Notes: generated from the letters alone by a model not told the origin. A stretch of 40,269 bases of DNA from Ruminococcus flavefaciens (GCA_015067005.1 SVNH01000013.1:1-40269); one strand, 5' to 3'. Counted from the first letter of the stretch, positions 22,088 to 30,068 are shown. Numbers and translations are program-made.

Positions 22088-23053
22088 ATGAAAAAAACGA
22101 CCTTATTTTTATCTGTATTGACAATGCTCATATGTCTGAGCGGATGCTCCGGAACTGAAAAGACTGCATCTAAGCCAGCTGAGACATCGGCAGCGGCTAC
22201 CGAAGCGGTATCCGATACCACAGAAAACGTAACCGATACACTCACAGCAACGCTGAAAGCACAGAAGCGCACAGACGCTCAGATAATTGAGGAGATCGTT
22301 ACATATCACGGCTGCTACGGCGATAAAGCTGATGCCAAAGTAGACGAGCTGCTTAACGAGCTTAATGGAATCGACAGCCGGCAGGGAAAGCTCTGGTCCG
22401 ATATTATGAGCTACTGGGACTACGCCAACAATGAACTGAAAGTCAATATAGACAGACTTCCCGATGATCTGCCTAATGATGATACTATGGCACTGACCGT
22501 TCTCGGCTTTGAACTCAATGATGACGGAACTATGCAGGATGAGCTTATCGGAAGACTTACTGTTGCTCTTGCCTGTGCCGAGCAGTATCCGAATGCATAT
22601 GTAATCTGTACAGGCGGCGGTACTGCTAAGAATAACCCGGATGTTACAGAGGGCGGACTAATGGGTGAATGGATGATCGAACACGGGCTTGATAAAAAAA
22701 GACTCATCGTCGAAGATCAATCGCATACGACAGCTGAAAATGCAAGCAATTCCTATGATATACTTTTGAAGGATTACCCACAGGTGGATTCTGTTGTACT
22801 TATCAGCAGCAGCTATCATATCGCATGGGGTTCGCTGCTGTTTGAAGCTGCATTCATGAGATCGGCTTCTGAAAAGCAGACTCCGGAGATACACGTTATC
22901 TCAAACTGCTCATGTCAAATAGAGAACGACATTTATCTCTGGAGCGAGATTCTTCGTTGGGAGACAGGCGGTATGCTCCAAATGATAGGCAAAAACGACC
23001 TTGCAATGCAGTATTACTTTGATTACGACAATGTCGAAAAGCCGGTACTTTGA
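22088..23053 (+). CDS. YdcF/DUF218-like lipoprotein
   Basis: The ATG at 22088 follows GAGGTG by 6 bases; an earlier in-frame GTG is inside that site. The 321-residue product begins with a lipoprotein signal ending LSGC, then a Thr/Ala/Ser-rich linker. Residues about 140-270 carry a DUF218/YdcF fold pattern: AYVICTGGGT, VEDQSHTTAENASNS and SSSYHIAWG. YdcF-like proteins are linked to envelope processes and bind nucleotide-type ligands in some cases; the reaction is not known here. It stands divergent from the kinase gene and shares its intergenic region with operator C, but need not be part of the secretion system. Confidence 0.8.
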   Translation: MKKTTLFLSVLTMLICLSGCSGTEKTASKPAETSAAATEAVSDTTENVTDTLTATLKAQKRTDAQIIEEIVTYHGCYGDKADAKVDELLNELNGIDSRQGKLWSDIMSYWDYANNELKVNIDRLPDDLPNDDTMALTVLGFELNDDGTMQDELIGRLTVALACAEQYPNAYVICTGGGTAKNNPDVTEGGLMGEWMIEHGLDKKRLIVEDQSHTTAENASNSYDILLKDYPQVDSVVLISSSYHIAWGSLLFEAAFMRSASEKQTPEIHVISNCSCQIENDIYLWSEILRWETGGMLQMIGKNDLAMQYYFDYDNVEKPVL

Positions 23054-23162
23054 GTTGTACAGCCGAATTTGCTGCGTTCTGACTTTCCATCCGATATTAT
23101 AAATTATCGGACGCTTGAGCAGTTAGTTATAGCAGTGCCTTCCTTTTATAATTTATCAGGAC

Positions 23163-23191
23163 TTGACAAAATGCAATTACTGTGTTAGAAT
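23163..23191 (+). promoter_or_regulatory. Sigma-A promoter of the zinc-finger protein gene
   Basis: TTGACA (23163-23168), 17 bases, TAGAAT (23186-23191). Its surroundings resemble the promoter at 24063, sharing the preceding CTTGACAAA, a GTGTTA before the -10 and AAGTAATA after it. Confidence 0.7.
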
Positions 23192-23242
23192 GAAAGTACA
23201 AAGTAATATTATTATAACAATAAGTAATTACAGGAGAAGCGT

Positions 23243-24025
23243 ATGGAACAGCTATTAGTCAGCCATTGGCATAAGAATACACGATATGTAATACAAAGCA
23301 TAGACGGCACTGAGTACATCGTTCCCTGCGAGTATGGCTCGGTGTATGATCCGATAAAGAGCGAAAATGAAATGATGACCGATGCGCTGAACCTCGGCAA
23401 GTACCTGACTGAGAACGATCTCGGACAGAACGAAATGGTGTTAGACTTCGTTCACAAGTACGGTCTGCTCGGAATAATGCCCGACATTGCAGGCTCGGAC
23501 ATAGGCAAAAATGAACGTGTCATCGTCCGCGACAATATCTTCACTGACAGCGGTATAGTTGATGTGAACGAGTTTGCAAAGACATTCTTCCCTCTCGATA
23601 ACATCGATATACTGGCTAAATCCAACCAGAAAGGCAAGCTCAGACTGTACTACCGCAGTCCGATATACTCGACAATGTTTCTGCGGAAATACAAATACTG
23701 CGAACCACTTGAGTGGGTGAAGAAGTATTTCAAGTATATGTACAGCTTCATGAAAAGCAAGGAATCCAAGCTGACGGAGTTCATGCCTCCTCACCTGACC
23801 TACAAGATAGATGACAGGAATGGTCTGAACCTGTTGTGCGAGTACGATTCGCTCAAGGCAATGATAGACCTCGCCTTCGCAAAAGCAGTAACTGACGATA
23901 AGAAGCCGCTCCGCACCTGCAAGCACTGCGGAAAGCTATTCTATGCAGCTGACATTCGCAGCGAATTCTGTTCCGCACGCTGCCGCAATCAATATAACGT
24001 ATATAAATCAAGAGCAAAGCATTGA
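23243..24025 (+). CDS. Uncharacterised protein with C-terminal zinc finger
   Basis: The 260-residue frame starts at an ATG after AGGAG. I do not recognise residues 1-215, which are mixed helical and soluble with many Lys, Tyr and Asp. The C-terminus has CKHCGKLFYAADIRSEFC and CRNQYNVYKSRAK, a CxxC...CxxxC zinc finger followed by a basic tail, as in CGNR-like or similar DNA-contacting fingers. It has its own promoter and a strong terminator that overlaps its stop. As first gene of the mobile element it may be a regulator, host-takeover or defence protein, but this is a guess from position only. Confidence 0.75.
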   Translation: MEQLLVSHWHKNTRYVIQSIDGTEYIVPCEYGSVYDPIKSENEMMTDALNLGKYLTENDLGQNEMVLDFVHKYGLLGIMPDIAGSDIGKNERVIVRDNIFTDSGIVDVNEFAKTFFPLDNIDILAKSNQKGKLRLYYRSPIYSTMFLRKYKYCEPLEWVKKYFKYMYSFMKSKESKLTEFMPPHLTYKIDDRNGLNLLCEYDSLKAMIDLAFAKAVTDDKKPLRTCKHCGKLFYAADIRSEFCSARCRNQYNVYKSRAKH

Positions 24026-24041
24026 CGCTTTGCTCTTTTTC
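24011..24041 (+). terminator. Strong rho-independent terminator
   Basis: AGAGCAAAGC (24011-24020) and GCTTTGCTCT (24027-24036) pair perfectly and TTTTT follows. It overlaps the last codons and stop of the zinc-finger gene. Confidence 0.85.
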
Positions 24042-24062
24042 TTTCAAAAATTTTTTGAGGCC

Positions 24063-24090
24063 TTGACAAATAAAAATAGTGTGTTATAAT
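24063..24090 (+). promoter_or_regulatory. Sigma-A promoter entering the noncoding region
   Basis: TTGACA (24063-24068), 16 bases, TATAAT (24085-24090). The next coding start is at 25060, almost 1 kb downstream, so this promoter probably makes an RNA covering the structured region first. Confidence 0.65.
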
Positions 24091-24156
24091 ATAATCGGGA
24101 ACAAGTAATAGTATATATCAGATATACAATTACAAGTGAATATAAAGCAGAGCAGA

Positions 24157-24682
24157 GTTCAATTTGTAACGCTGCTCATTCTTCTCAAAATCGTGTAATA
24201 TGATATACAATATAATATATTACACACAAATGCTACAAAGGGGTGACCTGAAATGAACAAGTAAAAGAAAACAGAAACTTGACAATTGAATATGGGATCA
24301 GGAGTTACGTTGTTTCCGATGGTGGGGTGGTGAGCCGTACCAGCCCGAAGATGCGCAATGACGCGAAAGCCGAGCGGTAAAATCTTCGGTTTCACACAGC
24401 GCAGGTGTGAAGTTAGCGATGAAAGTCGGGAACGGATACTTACACTCAGCCACAGTCCGAGCGTGATAAAACCGTCGCAGGCAATGGGAGTGTGCCAAGG
24501 CAGCCGAGCATTTAAGCTGCCTATGAGTCCGAGGTGCAGTCGGACGGCTTCTGATTCGGTCAGGCAGGAGTGCGGCGGATACCACTGTGAAGTCGCAGCA
24601 GGTCCGTGATGTGTCGCGTGCTTTTGTACTGACCCGTTCGTGATGTGTCTGATCTATGTGCCAAAAACAGTTCAATTTGTAA
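24157..24682. repeat. 13-bp direct repeats flanking the structured region
   Basis: GTTCAATTTGTAA occurs at 24157-24169 and again at 24670-24682. The left copy lies in a small hairpin GAGCAG...CTGCTC. The pair encloses the GC-rich structured block. Confidence 0.6.
24281..24650 (+). ncRNA. Candidate large structured noncoding RNA
   Basis: The block is much richer in G and C than its AT-rich flanks and holds an ordered set of perfect stems: CCGAAGAT/ATCTTCGG (24345-24352, 24382-24389), TTCACAC/GTGTGAA (24391-24397, 24405-24411), AGGCAGC/GCTGCCT (24498-24504, 24516-24522), GTCCGA/TCGGAC (24527-24532, 24540-24545) and an outer GGTCAG/CTGACC (24558-24563, 24629-24634). CGTGATGTGTC is repeated at 24605 and 24639. 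No coding frame in it resembles a protein. A promoter at 24063 could transcribe it. It could be a regulatory RNA, a replication-control RNA or part of an intron-like element; I cannot name a family. Confidence 0.5.
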
Positions 24683-24685
24683 AAT

Positions 24686-24939
24686 GGATACTGCTCCCAC
24701 ATTTTCATTCCGAAATGCTCATTTTTGACGTAAAATCATTCAAAACTATCAGCTTTGCAGTTTTGAGTTGAAATGCTTGCAAAGCTCTATTCTATGCACT
24801 TTGTGATTGACTTTCAGTTTTAGTGAGAAAAGGTCAGTTCTCGTTAAAACATTATTGTATTTTAGAATGATGTCCTCGGGTGCAAAAAACATATGCAAAA
24901 ACGGTGTGCTTTGCAAAAAGGATACTGCTCCCACATTTT
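24686..24939. repeat. 20-bp direct repeats upstream of the ATPase gene
   Basis: GGATACTGCTCCCACATTTT occurs exactly at 24686-24705 and 24920-24939. The AT-rich stretch between them has no gene. Repeats of this kind before a RepA-like gene may be an origin or binding sites for an element-encoded protein. From 24940 to 25059 I see only the RBS of the next gene. Confidence 0.6.
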
Positions 24940-25059
24940 TTCACTTGTGAGAGCAAATATCCGCCCGACACAGCCCACACAAATAGTTCGCGCGAGTAGT
25001 TGCCCGTAACGAAAAAGCTGTCGGCTATGTCCGGGATCTTATGAGGAAGGAGGAATTGC

Positions 25060-26103
25060 ATGAGTAATATGTTACAGACGAAAACCGCAGAAGAAATACT
25101 GACAACAGTATTCAAGCCGAAGGAGTTCATCATTGACGGTTTGTTAACGCAGGGACTGTATGTACTTGCAGGTGCGCAAAAGGTTCGTAAGTCTTGGTTG
25201 GCAATGGATATATGTCTAAGTATTGCAACAGGAGTTCCTGTACTCGGACGCGATACGATACAAGGTACTGCGCTGTATCTATGTCTTGAAGATAACTATC
25301 AGCGAGTGCAGGACAGACTGTTTCAGATGAACGCTGAACCTATCGAGTCACTTCACTTTGCTGTTGCCGCCGACAAGATAGGCAGCGGTCTCGAAGAACA
25401 GATAGAAGCGTTCAAGAAAGAACACAGCGACTTAAAAATAGTTGTGGTAGACGTCATGCAGATGGTGCGCAGCAATGTTGAGTCAAGCTATGGTACAGAC
25501 TACGCTGAACTAATCAGTCTCAAACAGATTGCTTACCGCTTAGGTATTTGCATTATGCTGATACACCATACGCGCAAGTGCAAGGACAATGATCCGTTTA
25601 ATATGATCTCTGGTTCGACAGGTATCAGTGGCAGCGCAGACGGAAGTTTTGTTTTAGTCGAAACACGACGCGGCTCAGGTCATGCAACACTTCACTGTGT
25701 AGGTCGTGACTTCGAGAACGCAGAACTGCAAATGCACTTCGATACAGATGTTATGCGCTGGATAGTTGAAAACGAAGCTACACCGAAAAAGAGCCGCGAC
25801 AATATTGTTCTCTCTGCTATATATCTTTTTATCAGAGAGCGGATACACTTTGAAGGTACTGCAACTGAGTTGGTTACTGAATTGAAAACAGTTACCGATG
25901 AAGTCATCTATCCGAACAGAGTAACGCGCGATTTGGTTCAGAATGGATACGAACTTAGTAAATACGGAATTGATTTCAAGTACGAAAGAGTTCACAAAGG
26001 TCGCATTATTATTCTTCACTACAACGGCGAGCGTGTCGGTAGTGACGGTAGAAATGTTACCGTCACGCAGGCACTCCCTGACAGCTCACAAAGCTCTATA
26101 TAG
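25060..26103 (+). CDS. RepA-like AAA ATPase of the mobile element
   Basis: The 347-residue protein resembles the AAA_25/RepA-like RecA-fold ATPases found in plasmids and mobile elements, which unwind DNA during replication. The nucleotide-binding loop reads LAGAQKVRKSWLA near residue 40; the second Gly of the usual GxxxxGKS is Arg. Walker B is LKIVVVDVMQMV, and IMLIHHTRK and SGSTGISGSADGSF fit the family's later motifs. The last about 110 residues are probably a winged-helix or other DNA-binding part. The ATG follows AGGAAGGAGG. It probably supports replication of the excised element. Confidence 0.8.
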   Translation: MSNMLQTKTAEEILTTVFKPKEFIIDGLLTQGLYVLAGAQKVRKSWLAMDICLSIATGVPVLGRDTIQGTALYLCLEDNYQRVQDRLFQMNAEPIESLHFAVAADKIGSGLEEQIEAFKKEHSDLKIVVVDVMQMVRSNVESSYGTDYAELISLKQIAYRLGICIMLIHHTRKCKDNDPFNMISGSTGISGSADGSFVLVETRRGSGHATLHCVGRDFENAELQMHFDTDVMRWIVENEATPKKSRDNIVLSAIYLFIRERIHFEGTATELVTELKTVTDEVIYPNRVTRDLVQNGYELSKYGIDFKYERVHKGRIIILHYNGERVGSDGRNVTVTQALPDSSQSSI

Positions 26104-26183
26104 CTTCATCTGCGGTGCGTGTCAGTAGGTTTCCGTGTCGGTAGATTTACCGTCACGGCTGAGTTACCGTCACGCACAAAACG
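26042..26183. repeat. TACCGTCAC repeats across the ATPase gene end
   Basis: GTGACGGTA (26042-26050) is the inverse of TACCGTCAC at 26058-26066, with two more direct copies at 26158-26166 and 26175-26183. They could be protein binding sites near an origin or oriT. Confidence 0.5.
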
Positions 26184-26271
26184 CGCCGTTTTTTGCCGCG
26201 GATACAGCAATCGTGTAGTTATCCCACCTGCACCCACAAAAGCGATTGTGGCGCAACGTGGAGCGAGTGTG

Positions 26272-26436
26272 GCGAATAAAACAGTAACGAACCGTTACGG
26301 AATTATTCGCAGAGGGCAGAAGCAGTGTCTGGGGTGAAAATCTTCCCTTCTGGGAAGGCAAGCATAGCAGCTGGCATTCCGCCTGCCGCCTTGCTTGTCG
26401 GGCAGAAGCCCGAACCCACTTTAATTGGCATAAGAA
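26272..26436 (+). other. Candidate oriT region upstream of mobC
   Basis: The 349-base gap before mobC holds a nested hairpin, GCGAATAA/TTATTCGC (26272-26279, 26303-26310) around GTAACG/CGTTAC, a TTCCC/GGGAA hairpin near 26344, and TCGGGCAGAAGCCCGA near 26398, followed by CCCACTTTAATTGGCATAAG. Hairpins next to a conserved run just before mobC and the relaxase are typical of a transfer origin. The nick site cannot be fixed by eye. Confidence 0.45.
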
Positions 26437-26452
26437 AAAGGAGGATGATAAC

Positions 26453-26764
26453 ATGAGAAAGAAAAATACAACCATAGCGATACGCTGTACAGATGAAGAA
26501 AGCAGACGTATCCATGAACTCGCTGAGCGTCACGGACTACGGCTAAATGACTTCGTAATGCGGTGTGCTCTCGGAAAGAAAATCGTTGTCGCCAACGGCA
26601 TCGACGAGATAGTAAAGCAGCAGAAAGCTATCGGACGCAACCTCAATCAGATAACTACACTCGGCAACATGGACAGGCTGACCGCCGTGAACTTCCAGCC
26701 GCTACTCGATGAACATCAGAAAGTCACGGAGATGATAGGTCAGCTGCTTCGGGAGGCGAAGTGA
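26453..26764 (+). CDS. mobC: MobC-like relaxosome protein
   Basis: This 103-residue basic protein has a ribbon-helix-helix-like N-terminus (MRKKNTTIAIRCTDEESRRI) and the MobC pattern LNDFVMRCALGK...QQKAIGRNLNQITTLGNM. MobC proteins help the relaxase open and bind oriT. The ATG follows AAAGGAGG. Its stop codon overlaps the ATG of the relaxase gene (TGATG), so the two are translationally coupled, which is the usual order in mobilizable elements. The candidate oriT lies directly upstream. Confidence 0.88.
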   Translation: MRKKNTTIAIRCTDEESRRIHELAERHGLRLNDFVMRCALGKKIVVANGIDEIVKQQKAIGRNLNQITTLGNMDRLTAVNFQPLLDEHQKVTEMIGQLLREAK

Positions 26765-28086
26765 TGGCAACGGTCACAGCGATAAGCACTAAGCATGGTG
26801 GCGGCGGCAAGAAAAGTCTCGAGTACATCTGCCGCGACGATAAGACCGAGGGCAAGAAATATGTGACAGCTCTCAATTGTTCGCTTCCGACTGCGTACCA
26901 AGAGTTCAAAAACACCCGTGATATGTACGGAAAGACCGATGGCATACGCTATTACCACTTTGTTCAATCTCACCCCAGCGGCTACAATATCGTTCCCGAG
27001 CTTGCTCACAAGATCGCAGTTGAGTTTGCAGAGCGAGCATTCAAAGGTCACGAAGTTGTGGTGGCAACTCACCTCGATGCTGACCATGTGCATTCACATT
27101 TTATACTGAACGCAGTCAATGCTGACACAGGCTTGAAGTACCACTCGAACAAGTTCACACTGCAAGACCTGCGTCAACTATCAGACGAGCTCTGTATGAA
27201 ATATGGAGTGACAACTCTTATACAGCCCGAGATTGGAAAGCGGACTCACGGTGTGACCACAGGTGAGTACAGGAGTGCCATGCGCAGAGAGAGCTGGAAA
27301 ATGGATCTCAGCAATACCATTGACGCAGTCATGAAAAGAGCGAAGTCAAAGAAACAATTCCGCTTTTACATGAAGCAGTACGGCTACGATGTGCGGTGTG
27401 AGGACAGCCGAAAGTACATCACATATACCTGTCCTAACGGCAGGAGATGCCGCGACAACAAACTACACGAAGCAAAATACAGGAAGGAGAATATGGAATA
27501 TGAGTTCGAAATACGAAGAAATGAAAGCCGCCTCCAAACGGAATTTGGAGGAAGCACAGGACATACCGACTATGGTCTGCGTCACCGACACAAACTGGCA
27601 GGCGGTGATATCACAACTGGAACTGCTGACAGATACGCTGTTGGAAGTCAAGGTGCGGACGGACGAGACTATGACATACGAACAGATGAAATGGCACTTG
27701 GAGAATCAGCAGACGATACTCGATCAGGTGCTGGAGAGTGCAGAGAAGATACGGGAGCTGACGTCTCAGAACGTGACGGCAGAGGTAACGAAGCTGAATC
27801 AGGCGGCGAAGGACTTATCATCACAGGCTGGGAAGCTGAACGAGCAGACCTTATCGCAGCTGAAATGCTCAGACGAGCAAAACAGGAAGCACGGCTTGCG
27901 ACTGCTCACAGCAGTGGCAGTGATAGAATTCCTGCATCTAATTTCATCGGTGTCATTGCTGCTGTGGCTTCGCTGATAGAGGACGAACCTGCCGACGATA
28001 CCGAGTACGCTCGGGAACACGTTGACCGAAAGTCTCTCGCAAAAGAGCTCCGTAAAAAAGAAGAGCTCGGTATGCATATGGGGTAA
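26764..28086 (+). CDS. mobA: Relaxase (MOB-P type mobilization nuclease)
   Basis: The 440-residue frame starts at the ATG at 26764, 7 bases after GGGAGG, overlapping the mobC stop. The N-terminal about 240 residues are a relaxase/mobilization nuclease domain: a likely catalytic Tyr in KSLEYICRDD and the metal-binding His cluster in ATHLDADHVHSHFILNAV. After about residue 245 the sequence becomes hydrophilic and low in complexity, rich in Gly, Asp, Arg and Glu; there a second gene is read in another frame (27500-27976). The enzyme nicks oriT and is carried into the recipient with the DNA by a helper system. Confidence 0.9.
   Translation: MATVTAISTKHGGGGKKSLEYICRDDKTEGKKYVTALNCSLPTAYQEFKNTRDMYGKTDGIRYYHFVQSHPSGYNIVPELAHKIAVEFAERAFKGHEVVVATHLDADHVHSHFILNAVNADTGLKYHSNKFTLQDLRQLSDELCMKYGVTTLIQPEIGKRTHGVTTGEYRSAMRRESWKMDLSNTIDAVMKRAKSKKQFRFYMKQYGYDVRCEDSRKYITYTCPNGRRCRDNKLHEAKYRKENMEYEFEIRRNESRLQTEFGGSTGHTDYGLRHRHKLAGGDITTGTADRYAVGSQGADGRDYDIRTDEMALGESADDTRSGAGECREDTGADVSERDGRGNEAESGGEGLIITGWEAERADLIAAEMLRRAKQEARLATAHSSGSDRIPASNFIGVIAAVASLIEDEPADDTEYAREHVDRKSLAKELRKKEELGMHMG
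27500..27976 (+). CDS. Nested MobB-like coiled-coil membrane protein, inside the relaxase gene
   Basis: An ATG at 27500 preceded by AGGAAGGAG opens a 158-residue frame, shifted +1 from the relaxase frame and wholly inside it. The product starts MSSKYEEMKAASKRNLEEAQ, has heptad-like helical stretches over about residues 40-125 (KIRELTSQNVTAEVTKLNQAA and following), and ends in a membrane segment (LLTAVAVIEFLHLISSVSLLLWL). Its amino-acid composition looks like a real protein, while the relaxase frame here looks like low-complexity filler. Genes nested in relaxase genes are known in ColE1 (mbeB, mbeD) and RSF1010 (mobB). A role in bringing the relaxosome to the membrane or coupling protein is inference. 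Confidence 0.75.
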   Translation: MSSKYEEMKAASKRNLEEAQDIPTMVCVTDTNWQAVISQLELLTDTLLEVKVRTDETMTYEQMKWHLENQQTILDQVLESAEKIRELTSQNVTAEVTKLNQAAKDLSSQAGKLNEQTLSQLKCSDEQNRKHGLRLLTAVAVIEFLHLISSVSLLLWLR

Positions 28087-28175
28087 TCCAAATCTATAGT
28101 GAAAGGAATCTTTAAAATGAACAATGCAAATCACACAGGAAACATGAACGAGACAAATAGAAGGAGTATGATTGA

Positions 28176-28334
28176 ATGGCTGAAAGAGAAGAAGTACGGT
28201 ATTATTCAGAAAATAAAATTGAAGTCAACGGGAAGGTGTATAACGTGACCTTTACGTTCCCCCTTCCCGAAAACGAAACGGAAACAGCTTACGATAAGCT
28301 GAAACACCTGATAAACGGTGAAAAAGTAAGCTAA
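28176..28334 (+). CDS. tnpW: TnpW-like small transposon protein
   Basis: The ATG at 28176 follows AAGGAG by 9 bases and gives 52 residues: EVRYYSENKIEVNGKVYNV and FTFPLPENETETAYDKLKHL. This resembles the TnpW family, small proteins of unknown role found next to large serine recombinases in Tn4451-like elements. An overlapping 43-residue frame from 28117 is less likely. It lies between the relaxase and the recombinase, ending before the recombinase promoter. Confidence 0.75.
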   Translation: MAEREEVRYYSENKIEVNGKVYNVTFTFPLPENETETAYDKLKHLINGEKVS

Positions 28335-28343
28335 AAAAAGTTC

Positions 28344-28390
28344 TGGACTTTCGAGCCGAATAGGAGTATACTGTTGGTGCTCCTATTCGG
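28344..28390 (+). promoter_or_regulatory. Recombinase promoter inside an 11-bp inverted repeat
   Basis: TGGACT (28344-28349), 17 bases, TATACT (28367-28372). CCGAATAGGAG (28356-28366) and CTCCTATTCGG (28380-28390) are perfect inverted arms on each side of the -10. The arms could bind a repressor, or the RNA could form a hairpin before the recombinase RBS. Confidence 0.55.
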
Positions 28391-28430
28391 TTTGATTCCA
28401 GAAGCAACAGCTTCGGAACAGGAGGATAAA

Positions 28431-30068
28431 ATGAAAGAATCAAACACGAATCAGATAACAGCGCTGTACTGCCGCCTAAGTCAGGAGGACTTGCGCGCAG
28501 GAGAGTCGCTGTCAATTGAAAATCAAAGGCTTCTGCTGAAAGAGTACGCCGATAAAAATGGCTTCAAGAACTGCCAATACTACATTGACGATGGTTACAG
28601 CGGAGTCAATAAGAACAGACCAGCTTATGTTAAAATGCTGACTGATATTGAAAAGGGTCTCATTAGCACAGTAATCGTTAAAGACCAGAGCCGTCTCGGC
28701 AGAGATCATCTTGAAACAGGTAGGCTAATGGAGATACTGTTCCCGTCGTATGACGTCAGGTTCATAGCTATCTCCGACGGTGTTGACAGCATAAACGGCT
28801 TGAATGATATGTCGGGCATAAAGAATTACTTCAATGACTTTTTCACACAGGATACGAGCCGAAAAATCAGGACGATACAAAAATCCAAAGGTGAACGCGG
28901 CGAGCGTGTCGGAGCTTCATTACCTTACGGATATATGAAAGACCCGAATGACTCCAAGCGGATAATCCCCGATCCAGAGACAGCTCCTGTCGTCAAGCGT
29001 GTCTTTGAGATGTATGCCAGCGGTATCGGTATGAAAAAGATATGCAATACTCTTGAAGAGGAAGAAGTGCTGTCGCCGAGCGTATATGCCTTTAATAAGA
29101 CTGGCAGCCGCTCGGGAAATCCGAAGTTAGATAAACCATATGCTTGGTCGATTGCAACAGTCCGCGGTATGCTCATAAACCAGATGTACTGCGGAGACAC
29201 CGTAAATTTTAAGACTTATACCAAGTCCAACAAACTGAAAAAGCGTATCAAAAATGATCCTGATAAGGTGCTCATATTTGAGAATACCCATGAAGCTATC
29301 GTTGACAGAGGATTATTTGACCTCGTTCAAAAGCACTTTGTGGGCAGAAAGCGAGCCAACGGTAACGGCGAAATGGACAAGTATGCAGGATACTTATATT
29401 GTGCGGAATGTGGTTCAAGGCTCTATCTTCACCGCAACCAAAAGACCTGCAACAATTTCATGTGCGGACGATATGAAAAGCGCAAGAGCAACTGCACCGC
29501 CCATTATATCAGGGAATCAGTGGTAGATGCGGTTGTGCTGGAAGCGATACAGCGAGTTACAAAGTATGCAAGAGAGCGTTCAGATGAGTTCTATGAGATA
29601 GCTATGAGCAACGGCGAGAACGAAGCCGTGTCCCGAACTAAAAACAGCGAAGCTCTGCGTAACGAGTATGAAACTAAGATCAATCAGCTTGAAAGCGCTA
29701 TCAGTATGTTGTACATGGACAGAGTTACAGGCAGAGTGACTCCCGAGCGTTACGACAGCCTTGCCGCTGGCTACGAGAAAGAGCAGTCCGAGCTGAAAGC
29801 AAAGCTTCAGGAACTCGACTCGCATACAAGCTACATGGCTATGAAAGAAAAGTGCGTCAAAGAATTCATCGACAACGCAAAGAAATACGTTGACGTGACG
29901 GAAGTTACTCCGCAGCTTCTTAGAGCCTTCATATGGCGAATTGAAGTCCATGAAAAGGCGGAAAAGCGTTCGAGGAACTGCCCAAATGATATAACGGTAC
30001 ACTTCTCATTCTTGGCTGACAAGGAAATCAAGCTTGACGGTATTATGATCGAGACATTTAAGATATAG
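28431..30068 (+). CDS. Large serine recombinase of the mobile element
   Basis: The ATG at 28431 after AGGAGG gives 545 residues; a longer frame has no RBS. The N-terminus is a resolvase catalytic domain (ALYCRLSQEDL with the active Ser, then VIVKDQSRLGRDHLETG). A recombinase domain follows (ASLPYGYMKDP, VFEMYASGIGMKKICNTL), then a zinc beta-ribbon (CAECGSRLYLHRN, CGRYEKRKSNC) and a C-terminal coiled coil. This is the TnpX/Tn4451-type architecture that excises and integrates elements by site-specific recombination. It is the last gene of the element, read toward its right end, as is usual. Confidence 0.92.
   Translation: MKESNTNQITALYCRLSQEDLRAGESLSIENQRLLLKEYADKNGFKNCQYYIDDGYSGVNKNRPAYVKMLTDIEKGLISTVIVKDQSRLGRDHLETGRLMEILFPSYDVRFIAISDGVDSINGLNDMSGIKNYFNDFFTQDTSRKIRTIQKSKGERGERVGASLPYGYMKDPNDSKRIIPDPETAPVVKRVFEMYASGIGMKKICNTLEEEEVLSPSVYAFNKTGSRSGNPKLDKPYAWSIATVRGMLINQMYCGDTVNFKTYTKSNKLKKRIKNDPDKVLIFENTHEAIVDRGLFDLVQKHFVGRKRANGNGEMDKYAGYLYCAECGSRLYLHRNQKTCNNFMCGRYEKRKSNCTAHYIRESVVDAVVLEAIQRVTKYARERSDEFYEIAMSNGENEAVSRTKNSEALRNEYETKINQLESAISMLYMDRVTGRVTPERYDSLAAGYEKEQSELKAKLQELDSHTSYMAMKEKCVKEFIDNAKKYVDVTEVTPQLLRAFIWRIEVHEKAEKRSRNCPNDITVHFSFLADKEIKLDGIMIETFKI

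Noticed and set aside
24281..24682. Group II intron
   Set aside because: No maturase frame follows and I could not find a convincing domain V or GTGYG 5' end. Kept only as a possibility to test.
24298..24708. 136-aa minus-strand and 83-aa plus-strand frames in the structured region
   Set aside because: Both are rich in Arg, Cys, Ser and His, as expected from GC-rich noncoding DNA, and lack RBS. The stems explain the sequence better.
27389..27499. N-terminal extension of the nested MobB-like gene
   Set aside because: The strong RBS stands just before the ATG at 27500, and the upstream residues look like shadow of the relaxase domain.
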